Source of the DNA: Amycolatopsis mongoliensis
GTDB taxonomy: Bacteria > Actinomycetota > Actinomycetes > Mycobacteriales > Pseudonocardiaceae
Direction: 5' to 3'
DNA: 64,000 nucleotides
NCBI RefSeq assembly: GCF_030285665.1
Contig: NZ_CP127295.1
Span: forward strand, 10,726,001-10,790,000
In this document: positions 1 to 8,294 of the stretch, piece by piece
Numbering within the stretch: position 1 is the stretch's first letter
How the letters are laid out: each line of letters begins with the position of its first letter
Translations under genes and position numbers: made by a program
Notes under the pieces: model-generated
Told to the model about the DNA's origin: nothing
The model's input: the letters and a program-made list of their open reading frames with translations, nothing else
Databases searched by the model: none

Positions 1-1276
1 GGCGGAACCGGCTCGCCGGCTCCGCTCCCGAGACCAGCACGTCGTGCATCGCCGCGATCATGACGCCGTTGACGCCGTTGAGGTTACCGAGCAGCGGACC
101 GGCTCCGGCCGGCGTCCGGTTCGGTGAAGCGAGCTGTTCCGTCGCCACGCGGAAGCCGGGGAACGGCTCGGCCCAGTGCTCCGCCATGGCCTGCTCGTAC
201 GCAGGCAGGGTCAGCGGAAGGGATCGGTCCCGCATCCGCGTGATCGCGTGCTCCGGGTCGAGCTGGTGCTGAAGGAAAGCCAGTGCGCCGTCCTCCTTCT
301 CCTTCGGCAGACCGGCGGTCAGGAAGAAGGACTGGCCGCCGAACGGCCCGCCGCTGTAGGGCTGGTCACCGGAACGCGGCAGGTGACCGGCGGTGAGCTC
401 GAAACCGCCTTCGGCCGCCATGCCCGCCATGACGTCGCCGACCGCCGAGGAAGTGACCGCGAAGGCGACCTCCTGCCGGCCGAACGCCTCCATGCCACCG
501 AAATAGTCGTTCAACTCTCCGGTGTAGTGGTAATGGCCGCTCTCGTGCATCCCCTGCCACCACTTCACGTAGCGGAGCAACTCCGGAGAATCGAGGAAAA
601 CCCGCGTGGACCGGCCGGTCCGGCCGTTGTCGCCGTTGCTGAACAACCCGCCCTGCCCGACGACCTCGCGGTGGAACAGCCAACCGTAGTTGGGCCAGGT
701 GACCCCGTGCGGTGGCCCGTCCGCCAGCTCGGCGACCGCGCAACACGCGGCTTCCAGCTCCTGCCACGTCACCGGCATCCGGTCGATGCCGGCCCGCTCG
801 AGCACGGTCTTGTTGGCGAAGAGGATGTTGCTCGTGACGGACGTCGGCATGGAAACCAGTTCGCCGCCCCGACTCCAGTAGTCACGCGCCGAGGGCATGA
901 GATCGCCGATGACGACCGGTTCGCCGAGGATCTTGGCGCGGTCCCCGATCGCGCGCTGGACCGGCACGAACAACGGCTCGCCGTTGCGATCCCGCGTGTC
1001 GAGCGCCACCTGGGTCGCCGTGTAGACGTACTCGGCGAGGTCCGGCGGGTTTCCCCGCGCCACCGCTTCGGCCACCGCCTTCGGCAGCTCGCGGTAGTCG
1101 ATCTTGCGGATCCGCACCTGGTACTCCGGGTGTGCCCGGTTGAACGACTCGGCCGCGTCCACTATCGGATTACCGAAACCCGGAAGCATGTCCTCTTCGG
1201 AATCTTCGATCTTCGCGCTGTCCCCGAGCCATGCCTCGATGACGATGGGCACGTCGGTTCCGGTCGAATCCGACAC
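1..1276 (-). CDS. Extracellular solute-binding protein-like, 3' end outside window
   Basis: The minus frame is open from 1276 to the window edge (425 codons). It reads like a sugar or oligosaccharide ABC substrate-binding protein (SBP family 1): an early IVIEAWLG segment, FNRAHPEYQVRIRKIDYREL, then NPPDLAEYVYTA and later GGPFGGQSFFLTAGLPKEKE. The start is a GTG (1276) with GGAGGA five bases upstream; another GTG at 1297 is possible. Neither start gives a signal peptide, Tat motif or lipobox: the protein begins with polar residues and enters the binding-protein fold at about residue 10. It would therefore be cytoplasmic, unusual for the family. It is divergent from the methyltransferase at 1494, with about 217 bases between them. 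I saw no permease in the window. Role in the cluster is unknown; a soluble ligand-binding or sequestering role is only a guess. Confidence 0.75.
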   Translation of the reverse strand, partial: MSDSTGTDVPIVIEAWLGDSAKIEDSEEDMLPGFGNPIVDAAESFNRAHPEYQVRIRKIDYRELPKAVAEAVARGNPPDLAEYVYTATQVALDTRDRNGEPLFVPVQRAIGDRAKILGEPVVIGDLMPSARDYWSRGGELVSMPTSVTSNILFANKTVLERAGIDRMPVTWQELEAACCAVAELADGPPHGVTWPNYGWLFHREVVGQGGLFSNGDNGRTGRSTRVFLDSPELLRYVKWWQGMHESGHYHYTGELNDYFGGMEAFGRQEVAFAVTSSAVGDVMAGMAAEGGFELTAGHLPRSGDQPYSGGPFGGQSFFLTAGLPKEKEDGALAFLQHQLDPEHAITRMRDRSLPLTLPAYEQAMAEHWAEPFPGFRVATEQLASPNRTPAGAGPLLGNLNGVNGVMIAAMHDVLVSGAEPASRFR

Positions 1277-1493
1277 AGCATCCTCCGCAGTTCTCACGTT
1301 GCCGAGCCAGGGCTGCCTCTGGAACCGAGACTAACAGCCGGCACCGGAACGTCCCCTCTCTTGCCGTGCGGGCCGTCGCACTTTTCGAGAGGTACCCGGC
1401 ATTTCCGCGTGGGACCATTCCGATTGCGTGCGCCCAACCGATCTTCGACGTGGCGAGCCGATCCGCATTCATTATCACCAGGAGGAAATGCTG

Positions 1494-2171
1494 ATGGCGA
1501 CCGGAGAACTGGACGAGATCGAGCAGTACGTGGTGGACGTGTCGCTCCGCGAGGACGATATCGCGCGCGAACTGCGAATGGCCACCATGCAGCTGCTCGC
1601 GCACGGCATGCTGGCCCCGCCGGCGGAGGGGCAGCTGCTCGGCTTCCTCGTCGGGCTGATCTCCGCCACCACCGTGGTGGAAGTCGGGACGTTCACCGGG
1701 TACAGCACACTGGCGATGGCCCGGGCCCTTCCCGCACACGGCCGGCTCATCACGTGCGATGTCAGCGCCGAGTGGGCCGACATCGGCCGGCCGTTCTGGG
1801 TCCGCGCCGGTGTCTCCGACCGCATCCAGCTCGAACTGCGACCGGCGGTCGAGACCCTGGACGCGCTCCTGGCCGACGGCGCGGCCGGCACCGTGGACCT
1901 CGCGTTCATCGACGCCAACAAGGACAGCTACTCCGTCTACTACGAACGGTGCCTCGAGCTGCTCCGGCCGGGCGGGTTGCTCGTGCTGGACAACGTGCTC
2001 TGGTCGGGCCGGGTCGCCCGGCCGGGCTTCAGCGACCCGGACACGGACGCGCTGCGGACGTTGAACGCCGCGCTGCGCGACGACAAGCGGGTCGAACTGA
2101 GCATGCTCCCGGTCTTCGACGGTGTGACGCTGGCGTACAAGCGCGCCACCGTCGTCACCGAACCCCGATGA
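1494..2171 (+). CDS. SAM-dependent O-methyltransferase, caffeoyl-CoA OMT family
   Basis: This 225-residue protein has the class I methyltransferase pattern of the catechol/caffeoyl-CoA OMT family (Methyltransf_3): the SAM-binding VVEVGTFTGYSTLAMA at about residues 62 to 77, the acidic DLAFIDANKDSYSVYYE segment (metal and SAM contacts) around 130 to 147, and LLVLDNVLWSGRV near 160. Family members use a divalent metal to methylate one hydroxyl of a catechol. The ATG at 1494 was chosen because GGAGG at 1481 lies eight bases upstream; an ATG at 1488 is too close and in another frame. It is followed after 42 bases by the efflux pump. With the phenol hydroxylase at 10.8 kb, which would create a catechol, it probably O-methylates the aryl side chain of the enediyne. 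The substrate assignment is inference. Confidence 0.85.
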   Translation: MATGELDEIEQYVVDVSLREDDIARELRMATMQLLAHGMLAPPAEGQLLGFLVGLISATTVVEVGTFTGYSTLAMARALPAHGRLITCDVSAEWADIGRPFWVRAGVSDRIQLELRPAVETLDALLADGAAGTVDLAFIDANKDSYSVYYERCLELLRPGGLLVLDNVLWSGRVARPGFSDPDTDALRTLNAALRDDKRVELSMLPVFDGVTLAYKRATVVTEPR

Positions 2172-2213
2172 ACCCCGAACGGCATGTCATCCGGAGAGGG
2201 TGAGCAGAAACTG

Positions 2214-3698
2214 ATGGACGGAAACGGAAACCGGGCGACGGTGTCGCCGATCCCGGGACGCGCGCGGCTCGACCCGCGCCGGCGGCTGGCCTTGGCCGTG
2301 CTGTGCGCGGCGACCTTCATCATCATTCTCGACGGTTCGATCGTGTTCGTCGCGGTGCCGTCGATGGCGAAGGACCTCGCGCTGACGCCGAGTGCCGTGC
2401 AATGGGTGCTCAGCTCGTACCTGCTCAGCTTCGGCGGGCTGCTGCTGCTCGGCGGACGCATTGCGGACCTGCTCGGCCGGCGCCGGATGTTCGTCGTCGG
2501 CGCCGCCCTGCTGGCCGTTTCGTCCCTGCTGTGCGGGCTGGCGTGGTCGGCGGAGGTGCTGATCGCGGCCCGGGTGGCCGAGGGCTTCGCCGCGGCGATC
2601 ATGACGCCGACGGCGCTGTCGATCCTGATGACCACGTTCGCCGAAGGCCACGAGCGCAACAAGGCGCTGGGTGTCTGGAGTTCGGCCGCGGGCATCGGCG
2701 GCACCATCGGTTCGCTGCTCGGCGGACCGCTGACCACCGGGCCGGGCTGGGGCTGGATCTTCTTCGTCAACATCCCGGTGGCCGTGCTCGTGGTCGTGCT
2801 GAGCCCACTGGTGCTGCGGGAGAGCTACGACCGCGAGCGCGCCCGGACCTTCGACCTGGCCGGCGCGCTGACCAGCACGGCGGCCCTCGTCGGACTCGTC
2901 TACCTCATCGTCGACGCACCACAGGCCGGCTGGCGGAGCGGCCGGACGATCGGCCTGGGTGCCGTCGTCCTCGTGCTGCTGGCCGGGTTCGTCCTGGTCG
3001 AACGCCGCTCCGCCGCCCCGCTGCTGCCGCTGCGGTACCTCCGCAGCAAGGGGTTCGTCGGCGGCAACCTGGTGATGCTCGCCGTCGGCATGGCGGTGCA
3101 CGGCGGGATGGGCGTGGTGATGACCCAGTACGCCCAGGTGGTGCTCGGTTACTCGGCCGTCCAGTACGGCCTCATGTTCGCCGTCATGACGGTGCTGACC
3201 GTGCTCGGTTCGACGCTCGCCGGCGGCCCGCTGGTGAACCGGTTCGGCACCCGTCCGGTCACGGTGGCCGGGCTGGTGCTGATCGGCTTCAGCTGCCTGA
3301 GCTTGACCGGGATCTCCGCGCGGGGCAGCTTCGTCGACGACATGCTGTTCGGCATGCTGCTGTTCGGCCCGGGGCTCGGCGCCGCGTTCGTCGCCGGCTC
3401 CATCGCCGGGCTGGCCGGGGTGCCCGCCGACGACGCCGGGATGGCGTCCGGGGTGAACACCGCCGCGTTCCACATCGGTGGTGCCCTCGGCATCGCGATC
3501 CTCACCACGGTCGCGGCCTCGGCGGCGACCGGACCGGATCCGGCCGCGGCGATGACCGCCGGCTTCCGGACCGCCTTCGCCGTCGCCATCGCCTTCGCCG
3601 TCGCCGGTGTCCTCGCCGCACTGTTCCTTCTCGGCAAACCGCGGAAATCCGCGACGGTGACCGCGATCACCGGCAAGGCGGGCCGCAAAGCCGCCTAG
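2214..3698 (+). CDS. MFS drug efflux transporter, DHA2 (14-TM) family
   Basis: A 494-residue integral membrane protein with about fourteen hydrophobic segments. It carries the MFS motif A after TM2 (GGRIADLLGRRRMFVVG) and an antiporter-type glycine-rich TM5 (SAAGIGGTIGSLLGGPLTT), as in EmrB/QacA proton-coupled drug exporters. The first 30 residues are polar, so the ATG at 2214 is preferred to the ATG at 2184, which has no ribosome site; GGAGAGGG lies upstream of 2214. It follows the O-methyltransferase in the same direction and is probably co-transcribed. Enediyne clusters usually carry such a pump for product export and self-protection (for example SgcB in the C-1027 cluster), and that is the likely role here. 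The exported compound is inferred from context only. Confidence 0.9.
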   Translation: MDGNGNRATVSPIPGRARLDPRRRLALAVLCAATFIIILDGSIVFVAVPSMAKDLALTPSAVQWVLSSYLLSFGGLLLLGGRIADLLGRRRMFVVGAALLAVSSLLCGLAWSAEVLIAARVAEGFAAAIMTPTALSILMTTFAEGHERNKALGVWSSAAGIGGTIGSLLGGPLTTGPGWGWIFFVNIPVAVLVVVLSPLVLRESYDRERARTFDLAGALTSTAALVGLVYLIVDAPQAGWRSGRTIGLGAVVLVLLAGFVLVERRSAAPLLPLRYLRSKGFVGGNLVMLAVGMAVHGGMGVVMTQYAQVVLGYSAVQYGLMFAVMTVLTVLGSTLAGGPLVNRFGTRPVTVAGLVLIGFSCLSLTGISARGSFVDDMLFGMLLFGPGLGAAFVAGSIAGLAGVPADDAGMASGVNTAAFHIGGALGIAILTTVAASAATGPDPAAAMTAGFRTAFAVAIAFAVAGVLAALFLLGKPRKSATVTAITGKAGRKAA

Positions 3699-3781
3699 TG
3701 TCGCGCGTTGCAAGTTGTTTGCCGTTCGAGGTGTCGAGAGCCTGCGCCACGAGACCCCGGCCCGTGCAGCCCCTCCCGCGA

Positions 3782-3836
3782 CGACATGAATGAGTCATTC
3801 ACCTCGTCCGGCGACATGAATGACTCATTCATGTCG
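3782..3836. repeat. Two related palindromes around TGAATGASTCATTCA
   Basis: Two copies of a palindromic unit lie 30 bases apart just after the efflux gene. The first, at 3782 to 3801, reads CGACATGAATGAGTCATTCA. The second, at 3812 to 3836, is a perfect palindrome with 12-base arms around a central C. They may act as a terminator or be members of a dispersed intergenic repeat family. No poly-T tract follows. Confidence 0.7.
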
Positions 3837-4079
3837 CCGGCCCCGCCGCCGCGACCCTCGGCAGATCCAGGTCCGATGCCACCTTGGCGCGCAGGGCCGG
3901 GCCGCTGTCAACGAACCTCAGACGCACGGCACTAGGAGCCGGGTCGCACAGCGTGAAATGCCGTCCGGTCGATCGGCGGACGACACTGGGCCGCGAAACC
4001 GGCCAGGCAGCGGCTTCGCCCGCGCAGCCGCCGCCTGGCCGGTCTGTCCGGTCCGGACGCTGCTGCCGGTGCGGCCCGA
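3837..4079. other. Non-coding or decayed sequence
   Basis: No intact gene is visible here. A minus-strand reading (about 3965 to 3835) has a protein-like stretch, AVRLRFVDSGPALRAKVASD, ending in a stop near the palindromes. It has no start or ribosome site and no family that I can name. It may be the tail of another decayed gene next to the broken DUF2855 copy. Confidence 0.35.
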
Positions 4080-4830
4080 CCATCCGGCAAGGAGAGACCG
4101 ACGACCGAAGCGGCACACCTCGGTGACCGCGAGATCGTCGCGTTTGACCAGCAGTTCCCATCGTGCGTGCGGCCGAGACCGCGGAGCTCGGCGCGGACGA
4201 GTTCGAACCGGCCGTCGAGCGGCCGGCCCTGACCACGAACAACGTGACCTGCGCGCGTGGGGCGGCATCGCGCCGATGAACTTCCGGGACGCGTTCCCCA
4301 CGCCGGACCCGGCCCTCGGCCGGCTCCCGGGGTGGGCTTCGTCCGGGTGACGCGTTCGAACCATCCCGGCTACGCGGCGGGCGACCGGTTCTTCGCCTAC
4401 GCGCCGTCGTCGAGCCACCACGTGGTCCGGCCGCGACCGCCCGGGCGCGGGTTCCTGGACACCGCGCCAGGCCGGCACTTCGCGCACCCGTGGTACCGGA
4501 CGTTCCGGCCAGCCGGTCCGGCGGACCACCGCGGCGACCGGCGCACCCTGCTCCGGCGCGTCCACCCCGCGTCGTTCCCCGTCGGCGACTTCGTCACGGG
4601 CAGGGCGGGCGACGGCGAGCTCACCGTCGTCACCTCGGCCTCGAGCAAGGTGGGCATCGGGATCGCGCACCGCCTGCGCAGCAACGCGAACGTGCACACC
4701 GTCGGCCTCACGTCGGACGGCGACTCCGGGTTCCACCGGCTTCGGCGTCTACGACGAGGTGGCCACCGACGATGACCTGCCCGGTGGCATGGTCCTCTGC
4801 GTCGACCTCGCCGGCCACTCCGAGGCCTGA
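4080..4830 (+). pseudogene. Rearranged, frameshifted DUF2855-family gene
   Basis: This is a broken second copy of the DUF2855 gene at 22792 to 23871. Most matching segments are on the plus strand in three shifting frames: LGADEFEPAVERPALTTNNV (about 4187), MNFRDAFPTPDPALGRLP (4276), GVGFVRVTRSNHPGYAAGDR (about 4333 to 4392) through ELTVVTSASSKVGIGIAHRL, and FGVYDEVATDDD near 4745. The natural N-terminus, ARWELLVKRDDLAVTEVC, is readable only on the minus strand at about 4168 to 4115, just before the plus-strand match begins. The intact paralogue reads NWEVLVRRDDFTASEI at its N-terminus. So the 5' end has been inverted, followed by at least three frameshifts and a truncated C-terminus. It cannot make a functional protein. 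DUF2855 proteins resemble medium-chain quinone oxidoreductases; their reaction is not known to me. Confidence 0.85.
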
Positions 4831-4862
4831 CCGCTGCACCGTCCTCACCCCCTGATCGGGAG

Positions 4863-4923
4863 TCCCCCGTCACGACGCTGCCGAGGTCCGCTTCGCGGAC
4901 CTCGGCAGCGTCGTGACGGGGGA
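4863..4923. terminator. Very long perfect hairpin (29-base arms, TTC loop)
   Basis: Bases 4863 to 4891 and 4895 to 4923 are exact reverse complements around a three-base loop. The hairpin sits between the broken DUF2855 gene and the 3' end of the minus-strand acyltransferase, where a bidirectional terminator would be expected. There is no T-run on either side. Arms this long and perfect could also mark a mobile-repeat remnant. Confidence 0.65.
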
Positions 4924-4994
4924 TCGATCGGCACCGGAACAAAAGAGCGGGCGCCTGAATCACTCGCGGCGCCCGCTGGTCGTGCCGGCGGGAC

Positions 4995-6185
4995 TTACGC
5001 GGCGCGGTCGGTGCGGTCGCCGGCCGGGACGATCGTCGCCACGGCCGGGGCGGGCTTGCGACGCGACGTGGCGAACCGCCGCATGATCGGCCGCTCGATG
5101 AACGTGAAGGTCGCCCAGGACAGCAGCAGGGCCACCGCGAACAGCAGGACCATCACCGCGATCGCGGTCGGCGTGCTCCAGTTCTCCCCCGCGCCCAGCC
5201 ACTGGTGACCGGTGGCGATCACCAGGTAGTGCCACATGTAGAAGGCGAACGAGACCTCGCCGAGCCAGACCATCACCTTGCTGCCGAGGAACGTCCGCTG
5301 CCCCTCGACGTCGGCGGTCGCCGCCGCGACGATGAGCAGGCCGAGCGGCACGATCATGACCGCGGTGAACTGGTAGACCACGCCGAACAACGGGGTGACG
5401 AAGTAGGCGCCGACCGCCAGCGCGACCGCTCCGCCGAGCTTCAGCGGCACCCGCCTCCCGCTGAGCACGATCTTCGCCAGGAAGATGCCGAAGACGAACG
5501 TCAGCAGCTGCACCGGCGGGAGGTAGTAGGCGAACCACAGCTCCCAGCTGGTGAAGCCCTGGGGGAACAGCTGACCGCTCGGCAGCAGCAGGGCGAAGCT
5601 CGGGATGGAGATGACCGCGAGGGCCGAAAGGACCGTCCAGAACCAGAGCCGCTCCGGCCGGATCCGGTCGATCAGCCTGTTGATGAACGGGAAGGCGAAG
5701 TAGAACAACGCCTCGCAGGACAGCGACCAGGCCACCGGGTTGAAGGCGGCGCGGACGAAGAGGTCGGGATGCCAGCTCTGCAGCAGAAGCAGGTTCAGCA
5801 GGCCCTGCCAGCCCTGGCTGGCCGCCTTGCCGAAGCCGACCAGCAGGATGAGTGCGGCGATGAAGGTGAGCAGGTGGTTGGGGTAGATCTTGAAGAACCG
5901 CCTGCGCCAGAACTTCGGCGCCGTGTCCCCGGGCCGCACGGCCCAGGCGAGGACGAAACCGCTGAGCACGAAGAAGAAGGTCACGCCGGTGTACCCGCCC
6001 TGGGAGAACAGCACCTGCGTGGTCTTCTGCGCACCCGGTGAGGCGAACGGGTAGACGAAGGTCGAGTGGAAGAGGAAAACCATACCGGCCGCGATGAAAC
6101 GCGCCCCGGTCAGCGACGGCAATCGCGACGGCACGTCACGTACCGTCGGTGACCCCAATCGAGGTACGGCTGGCTCGTGCGCCAT
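4995..6185 (-). CDS. Membrane acyltransferase, acyltransferase-3 (OafA/YrhL) family
   Basis: A 396-residue polytopic membrane protein with about ten hydrophobic helices. The N-terminal LTGARFIAAGMVFLFHS motif (residues 25 to 41) contains the family's Arg and catalytic His (H40). Later RRRFFKIYPNHLLTF, SLSCEALFYFAFPF and FYMWHYLVI segments are typical of Acyl_transf_3 enzymes, which transfer acyl groups from CoA or carrier donors to sugars and macrolides. The C-terminus ends in a short basic cytoplasmic tail. The ATG at 6185 has AAGGGAG seven bases upstream, so I prefer it to longer in-frame starts. It stands alone on the minus strand, divergent from the multicopper oxidase. It could acylate a sugar or aryl unit of the enediyne or act on the cell envelope; the sequence does not decide. 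Confidence 0.85.
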   Translation of the reverse strand: MAHEPAVPRLGSPTVRDVPSRLPSLTGARFIAAGMVFLFHSTFVYPFASPGAQKTTQVLFSQGGYTGVTFFFVLSGFVLAWAVRPGDTAPKFWRRRFFKIYPNHLLTFIAALILLVGFGKAASQGWQGLLNLLLLQSWHPDLFVRAAFNPVAWSLSCEALFYFAFPFINRLIDRIRPERLWFWTVLSALAVISIPSFALLLPSGQLFPQGFTSWELWFAYYLPPVQLLTFVFGIFLAKIVLSGRRVPLKLGGAVALAVGAYFVTPLFGVVYQFTAVMIVPLGLLIVAAATADVEGQRTFLGSKVMVWLGEVSFAFYMWHYLVIATGHQWLGAGENWSTPTAIAVMVLLFAVALLLSWATFTFIERPIMRRFATSRRKPAPAVATIVPAGDRTDRAA

Positions 6186-6628
6186 TGATGCACTCCCTTG
6201 GTCGTGCTGGCTTGGGCGACGGCCTTCGGGACTTCCGTCGGCATTCACCCCAGTTACGGGTCGACCCGATTGTTCGGGTCGACCAACCTTTTCACGGCAA
6301 AACCCGGCCCTCACCTTCCATGATGCCCCGCACTGCGGGTGGCCGGCCGAGCACCGTCCGCGGTCGACAGTGGACGGACGGCGGGTCTCGCCGCAGCTCG
6401 CACTCACCGGGCAGTGCCACACTGCGCAACCGGTCCACTGCTCAACGTGCTATTTTCCAGGCATGTCCGGCGATTCCGGGCGTCGGAAAAAGACAATCAC
6501 GCCGACCGTGTATTTCCGTCGATAATCACCATCCCACACCGCACGCAGAAAGAACGCTTCCGACTAGGGCGAATGCGACCATCCCTGAAGCCGGCCTCCT
6601 CTACGCCGGCACTGGGGAGCGAAATGAA
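6186..6628. promoter_or_regulatory. Divergent promoter region with a palindrome at 6259 to 6284
   Basis: This 443-base stretch separates the acyltransferase (minus) from the multicopper oxidase (plus) and holds no gene I can support. It contains a perfect inverted repeat, GGTCGACCCGA at 6259 to 6269 and TCGGGTCGACC at 6274 to 6284, with a TTGT centre. Its size and position suit a dimeric repressor or activator controlling one or both genes. The bound regulator is unknown. Confidence 0.5.
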
Positions 6629-8119
6629 ATGCTGAACAGACGACGCGTTCTCACACTCGGCGGGCTGACCGTGGGCGGAGCGGCAGCCGGATTCCTTTTG
6701 CCCAAGGGCACGCCCGCGCACGTGCAGCCACTGTCCGACGCGCACATGGGCGGGCAGATGGCCGGGATGGACATGGCCGGCATGCTGCACCACACCGGGC
6801 CCCTCACACCCGAAACCACGCCGCCTCCCGTCACCCCGTTCACCACGGCCATGCCCGTGTCGCCCGTCCTGCGCCCGGCCGCGCGCAGCTCGACCACGGA
6901 CTTCTACCGGCTGGCGATCCAGCCGGCGAACGTGGAGATCTTCCCCGGCACGACGACGCCGGCGCTCACGTACGGCGGCCTCTTCCCGGGGCCGACCATC
7001 CGCGCCCGCACCGGTCGCGCCGTGCAGATCACCTACACCAACGGCCTGAGCGAGGTCTCCAACGTCCACCTCCACGGCGGCCACACGCCTCAGGACAGCG
7101 ACGGCTACTCGATGGACACCTTCGCGCCCGGAGCCTCGCGCACGTACCGGTACCCGAACCTGCAGCAGGGCGCGACACTCTGGTACCACGACCACGCGAT
7201 GGGTTTCGAAGCCGATCACCTCTACCGCGGCCTGCAAGGCTTCTACGTCCTCGAGGACGACGTCGAGACGCCGCTGCGGCTGCCCTCGGGTGAGTTCGAC
7301 GTGCCGATCATGGTGCGCGACGCGCACTTCGACGAGAACGCCGGCTGGGTCAGCGCCTTCCCGCGCGACACGGTGCTGACGAACGGGAAGATCCAGCCGT
7401 ACTTCCGGGTTGCCGCGCGCAAGTACCGGTTCCGCCTGCTGAACGCCGCGAACGACCGGCTCCTGAAGCTGAACCTGAACGGCACCGAGATGATCCGGAT
7501 CGGCTCGGACGGCGGACTGCTGCCCACGCCGGTGCCGGAAACCGAGCTCTCCCTCGCCTCGGGCGAGCGCACGGACTTCGTCGTCGACTTCGGCAGGTTC
7601 CCGGTCGGCAAGCAACTGGTGTTGTCCGATGCGAACGCCGGTCCCGTCCTGCGCTTCGACGTCGTGCGGTCCGCGCCGGACACCAGCCGCGTCCCCGATG
7701 TGCTGCGCCCGCTTCCCGCCATGCCCCCAGCGACGGTCACGCGTGACATCACCATGAGCTTCGACTTCACCGGCGCCACCCCGGTCGGCCTGATGAACGG
7801 GAAGGCGTTCGACCCGAACCGGGTGGACTACCAGATCAAGCGCGGCACCACGGAGCTCTGGCGGATCCACAACGGCGACGCCGCGCCCCTCGACCACACC
7901 TTCCACGTACACCTGGTGCAGTTCCGCGTCGTCGACCGCGGCGGCGCACCACTGCTTCCGGTCGACGCGGGGCGCAAGGACACAGTGTTCGTCACCGCCG
8001 GGAATTCGGTCGCGGTCCAGGCGACCTTCGGCGACTACCTCGGCAAGTACGTCTTCCACTGCCACTTCATCGAGCATTCGGTGATGGGCATGATGGGCCA
8101 GATCGAAATCGTGCCCTGA
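6629..8119 (+). CDS. Tat-exported multicopper oxidase (CotA/laccase-like)
   Basis: A 496-residue secreted copper enzyme. The N-terminus MLNRRRVLTLGGLTVGGAAAG is a Tat signal with twin arginines. The mature start is Met/His rich (MGGQMAGMDMAGMLHH), as in copper-handling oxidases. All copper ligands are visible: HLHGGH at about 147 to 152, WYHDHA at 185 to 190, HTFHVHLVQF near 425 to 440, and HCHFIEHSVMGMMG near the C-terminus, giving the type 1, 2 and 3 sites. Such enzymes couple one-electron oxidation of phenols or metals to reduction of oxygen to water. GGGGAG lies ten bases before the ATG at 6629. It is followed by a second exported protein on the same strand. A role in phenolic coupling of the side chain is possible, but copper or phenol detoxification is as likely. 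Confidence 0.9.
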   Translation: MLNRRRVLTLGGLTVGGAAAGFLLPKGTPAHVQPLSDAHMGGQMAGMDMAGMLHHTGPLTPETTPPPVTPFTTAMPVSPVLRPAARSSTTDFYRLAIQPANVEIFPGTTTPALTYGGLFPGPTIRARTGRAVQITYTNGLSEVSNVHLHGGHTPQDSDGYSMDTFAPGASRTYRYPNLQQGATLWYHDHAMGFEADHLYRGLQGFYVLEDDVETPLRLPSGEFDVPIMVRDAHFDENAGWVSAFPRDTVLTNGKIQPYFRVAARKYRFRLLNAANDRLLKLNLNGTEMIRIGSDGGLLPTPVPETELSLASGERTDFVVDFGRFPVGKQLVLSDANAGPVLRFDVVRSAPDTSRVPDVLRPLPAMPPATVTRDITMSFDFTGATPVGLMNGKAFDPNRVDYQIKRGTTELWRIHNGDAAPLDHTFHVHLVQFRVVDRGGAPLLPVDAGRKDTVFVTAGNSVAVQATFGDYLGKYVFHCHFIEHSVMGMMGQIEIVP

Positions 8120-8294
8120 TCCCGGCCGGCCCGGGAACGGCTTTCCGCCGTTCCCGGGCTTCGCCGCGTCTTGTCCACAGAGGATGGACGGTCGGCAACA
8201 CAGGAGATGCACGCCGCGCGGAACGGCTGTCAGGCTTCTGCCGCGTTCCCGGGCCGGCCCGACTTCGGCCCCGTGATCGGTTTGGGGAGTGCCC

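Noticed and set aside
176..2203. A long plus frame across the solute-binding protein and the methyltransferase
   Set aside because: Biased composition and no ribosome site; it only mirrors the real genes in other frames.
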